A stretch of DNA of 41,527 nt from Patescibacteria group bacterium (lineage in GTDB: Bacteria; Patescibacteriota; Patescibacteriia; UBA2591; CALHIP01). Within the stretch, counting starts at the first letter, position 1. Every line of letters starts with the position of its first letter. Position numbers and translations under genes: made by a program. The notes under the pieces were generated by a model. That model saw nothing but the letters and a program-made list of their open reading frames with translations. It was not told where the DNA came from and did not search any database. Below, piece after piece: positions 39,731-41,527 of the stretch. The stretch spans positions 1-41,527 of the forward strand of contig JAOACJ010000015.1 of assembly GCA_026417895.1 (NCBI GenBank), read 5' to 3'.

Positions 39731-40732
39731 ATGGCTATTCTCAAAAAAATCATTTTTATTATTCTCTTGACAACCGTTTTTCTCTCTGGCTTCTACTTTT
39801 TGTCAGAAAAAATTGAAAGAGACAATTTAGCAAAGGAAACAACCTTTGGTGTAACTTTCAGTCGAAAAAAGATTGAGGCTTTAAACTTAGATTGGCGTGA
39901 GGTTTATCAAGCCATTTTAGATGACTTAAAAGTGAAAAAAATTCGTCTGTCCGCCTATTGGGATGAGATTGAAAAAAAAGCAGGCGAATATGATTTTCGA
40001 GTTTTAGACTGGCAAGTGGAGAAAGCGGAGAGAAAAAATATCGAGATTATTTTAGCCGTTGGTCAAAAATTGCCAGGCTGGCCAGAATGTCATTTGCCTG
40101 ACTGGGTAAAAAATTTAAAAAAAGAACAAAGAGAGTCTCGTCTCCTTATTTTTTTAGGCAAGGTGATTGAAAGATACAAAGGAAAACAGATGATTAAAGC
40201 CTGGCAATTAGAAAATGAGCCGTTTTTAACTTGGTTTGGTCTTTGTCCGTCTTTTGATGAAAAATTTTTTGCCCAAGAAGTTGATTTTGTCCGAAGATTA
40301 GATCAACGTCCAATTATTGTTTCTGAAAGCGGCGAACTTTCTACCTGGTTACCAGCCAGTCGTTATGCCGATATTTTAGGCGTAACCATGTATCGAGTGG
40401 TTTGGAATAAATATTTTAAATATTTCACCTATCCCTATCCAGCCAGTCTTTATTTTTTAAAAGGCGAGGCGATCAAAAAATTGACGAAGATAAAAAAAAT
40501 TATCTGTCTTGAATTGCAGGCTGAGCCGTGGTCAGATAGACCATTGCTTCTTACCCCCTTGGCCGAACAGAAAAAAATTATGAATCTTGATAAGTTTAAA
40601 AAGATTATTGAATTTGCTAAAAGAGCTGGTTTTTCTGAATATTATTTTTGGGGTGTTGAGTGGTGGTACTGGTTAAAAGAGCAGGGTGATTCTTCTTTTT
40701 GGAATGAGGCCAGACTGCTTTGGCAACCTTGA
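39731..40732 (+). CDS. Membrane-anchored clan-A glycoside hydrolase-like protein
   Basis: 333 residues from the ATG at 39731. A hydrophobic anchor at residues 5-22 is followed by a TIM-barrel-like domain: FGVTFSRKKIEALNLDWREV, IRLSAYWDEIEKKAGEYDF, ILAVGQKLPGWPECHLPDWV, AWQLENEPFLTWFG, then ICLELQAEPW and YYFWGVEWWYWL. The Glu in NEP fits the acid/base after strand 4 and the Glu in LELQAEPW fits the nucleophile after strand 7. The exact GH family is not clear (GH5/GH39/GH42-like). In Pseudomonas, PslG is a glycosidase encoded inside an exopolysaccharide cluster; this gene has the same setting. Confidence 0.75.
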   Translation: MAILKKIIFIILLTTVFLSGFYFLSEKIERDNLAKETTFGVTFSRKKIEALNLDWREVYQAILDDLKVKKIRLSAYWDEIEKKAGEYDFRVLDWQVEKAERKNIEIILAVGQKLPGWPECHLPDWVKNLKKEQRESRLLIFLGKVIERYKGKQMIKAWQLENEPFLTWFGLCPSFDEKFFAQEVDFVRRLDQRPIIVSESGELSTWLPASRYADILGVTMYRVVWNKYFKYFTYPYPASLYFLKGEAIKKLTKIKKIICLELQAEPWSDRPLLLTPLAEQKKIMNLDKFKKIIEFAKRAGFSEYYFWGVEWWYWLKEQGDSSFWNEARLLWQP

Positions 40733-40756
40733 AAAAATAAAAGAATTTGTTATAAT
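40729..40756 (+). promoter_or_regulatory. Promoter of tRNA-Gln
   Basis: TTGAAA (40729-40734, overlapping the previous stop), a 16-bp spacer, TATAAT (40751-40756) preceded by TGT, again an extended -10. The tRNA starts 28 bases later. Confidence 0.65.
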
Positions 40757-40783
40757 GTAAAAACTTAGTTATTTTCATTTGTT

Positions 40784-40854
40784 TGCGGGGTCGTCTAATG
40801 GTAGGACAGTGGCCTTTGGAGCCATTAATCTTGGTTCGAGTCCAAGCCCCGCAG
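40784..40854 (+). tRNA. tRNA-Gln (anticodon TTG)
   Basis: Acceptor TGCGGGG/CCCCGCA with a weak U1:A72 pair and G73, both typical of Gln. The anticodon stem GTGGC/GCCAT has loop CTTTGGA, giving TTG. The T arm CTTGG/CCAAG with TTCGAGT is normal. CCA is not encoded. A T7 run at 40857-40863 follows. Confidence 0.93.
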
Positions 40855-41132
40855 CTATTTTTTTATATATAATATAATTTAATTTTTGAGAAACAATAAG
40901 GATTAATACATCATAATTCTATAATTCTATGTTAATTAAATACAAAATTTATTTGTTTGGTCAGCCAGTCGTTTTGTTTAATTAAACAATACAAAAATCC
41001 AGTAATTTTTATCTTTCGAAAAATATTTTCTTGATATAAATATAAAAAGATTTATTATTTTTCTTTAAAAGCAAAAACGTAGGCCCCGTATTACTCTCTT
41101 TGGTTAGAAAGATAATTTTTTTATAATACTTT
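40855..41132. other. AT-rich intergenic region between tRNA-Gln and the LRR gene
   Basis: 278 bases with no coding frame of note. TTAATTAAA (40932-40940) and TTTAATTAA (40977-40985) form an inverted repeat that can extend by CAAAA/TTTTG with a 2-base bulge. ATAATTCT is repeated at 40913 and 40921. The region lies downstream of both flanking transcripts, so the hairpin may act as a terminator. Nothing else was recognised. Confidence 0.5.
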
Positions 41133-41527
41133 TCATTTTTCCATATAGATGATTTTTATTTCTCTTCCTTGTTTTCTTAAGAATTCAATGGTTTGTTCAA
41201 TGAGTTTTATTTCATCTGTTCCGAGATTATTACTTCTCAAATCAAGACTCGTCACTTTATTATTCCCATCCTTCAAAGTCTCAGCTAATATTTTCATCCC
41301 TTCTAGTCCGAGACGGTTATATCTCAAATCAAGACTCGTCACCTTATTATTCTCATCCTTCAAAGCCTCAGCTAATATCTCCATCCCTTCTGGTTCGAGA
41401 CTATTACCACTCAAATCAAGACTCGTCACCTTATTATTCTCATCCTTCAAAGTCTCAGCTAATATTTTCATCCCTTCTGGTCTGAGATCATTACTTCCCA
41501 AATCAAGACTCGTCACTTTATTATTCC
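41133..41527 (-). CDS. Leucine-rich-repeat protein (ribonuclease-inhibitor type), 3' part
   Basis: The frame is open to the window edge, so the N terminus is missing. At least 131 residues are visible, made of 29-residue repeats with consensus NNKVTSLDLxxNxLxxEGM then ILAExLKDE. The LxLxxNxL core and following helix match the RI-like LRR class common in eukaryotes and in some bacterial effectors or surface proteins. The last repeat decays into a helical cap (ELIEQTIEFLRKQGREIKII-like). Function is unknown; LRRs of this kind usually bind proteins. The stop is at 41133-41135. Confidence 0.88.
   Translation of the reverse strand, partial: NNKVTSLDLGSNDLRPEGMKILAETLKDENNKVTSLDLSGNSLEPEGMEILAEALKDENNKVTSLDLRYNRLGLEGMKILAETLKDGNNKVTSLDLRSNNLGTDEIKLIEQTIEFLRKQGREIKIIYMEK
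41238..41527 (-). repeat. Nearly identical 87-bp tandem repeats encoding the LRRs
   Basis: The string CAAATCAAGACTCGTCAC starts at 41238, 41325, 41412 and 41499, exactly 87 bp apart. The units differ by few bases, mainly at the variable surface positions of the LRR. The array continues past the right edge. Confidence 0.95.

Overview
The window is an AT-rich (roughly one-third GC by eye), gene-dense bacterial chromosome segment. It most likely belongs to a Candidate Phyla Radiation (Patescibacteria/Parcubacteria-like) organism. Pointers are the compact mixed operons, many start codons without a Shine-Dalgarno sequence, short core proteins (HrcA, RpoA, L13), a DUF8128-like protein, and heptanucleotide arrays inside and between genes. 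This placement is an inference from gene content and style; no rRNA gene is present to confirm it.

Layout. 1-3.8 kb: the tail of a small helical protein, tRNA-Asn, a DUF192 protein, a ferredoxin with a two-subunit 2-oxoacid:ferredoxin oxidoreductase, and an initiator plus a second CAT-anticodon tRNA. 3.8-7 kb: a ribbon-helix-helix/nucleotidyltransferase fusion, a YvcK/CofD-like protein, and on the minus strand a PPi-type phosphofructokinase with tRNA-Leu. 7-12 kb: parA-parB, then dprA-topA on the minus strand. 12-15 kb: murC, an RmlC-like epimerase and galE. 15-23.4 kb: a CIRCE-controlled heat-shock group (hrcA, grpE, hsp20, dnaK), two small membrane proteins, a frameshifted DUF523 gene, a DrrAB-like ABC exporter and dnaJ. 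23.5-28.3 kb: a DUF8128-like membrane protein, cysS (minus), a small coiled-coil protein, a DUF72 protein and murB. 28.3-32.4 kb: infA, rpmJ, rpsM, rpsK, rpsD, rpoA, rplQ, rplM, rpsI. 32.4-40.7 kb: a surface-polysaccharide cluster (flippase, three GT2 glycosyltransferases, polymerase/ligase-like protein, EamA transporter, membrane-anchored glycosidase-like protein, PycTM-like protein). 40.8-41.5 kb: tRNA-Gln and the 3' part of a leucine-rich-repeat gene that runs off the window. No intergenic stretch exceeds 300 bases.

How the genes work together. The heat-shock genes form a classic HrcA/CIRCE regulon with a perfect operator. MurB, MurC, the flippase, glycosyltransferases, polymerase and epimerases make a cell envelope. 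The oxidoreductase, ferredoxin and PPi-type PFK suggest fermentative, ferredoxin-linked carbon metabolism.

Most unusual observations: (i) 7-bp repeat arrays that lie between genes and also inside murB, murC and two polysaccharide genes, where three units encode one heptapeptide; (ii) an initiator tRNA lacking the three G:C anticodon-stem pairs and carrying C33; (iii) an RNA polymerase alpha subunit without its C-terminal domain, together with extended -10 promoters sitting only a few bases upstream of start codons; (iv) an RHH-nucleotidyltransferase fusion with a 10-bp-phased direct repeat over its own promoter; (v) a PycTM/DUF5706-like membrane protein with no cyclase nearby.
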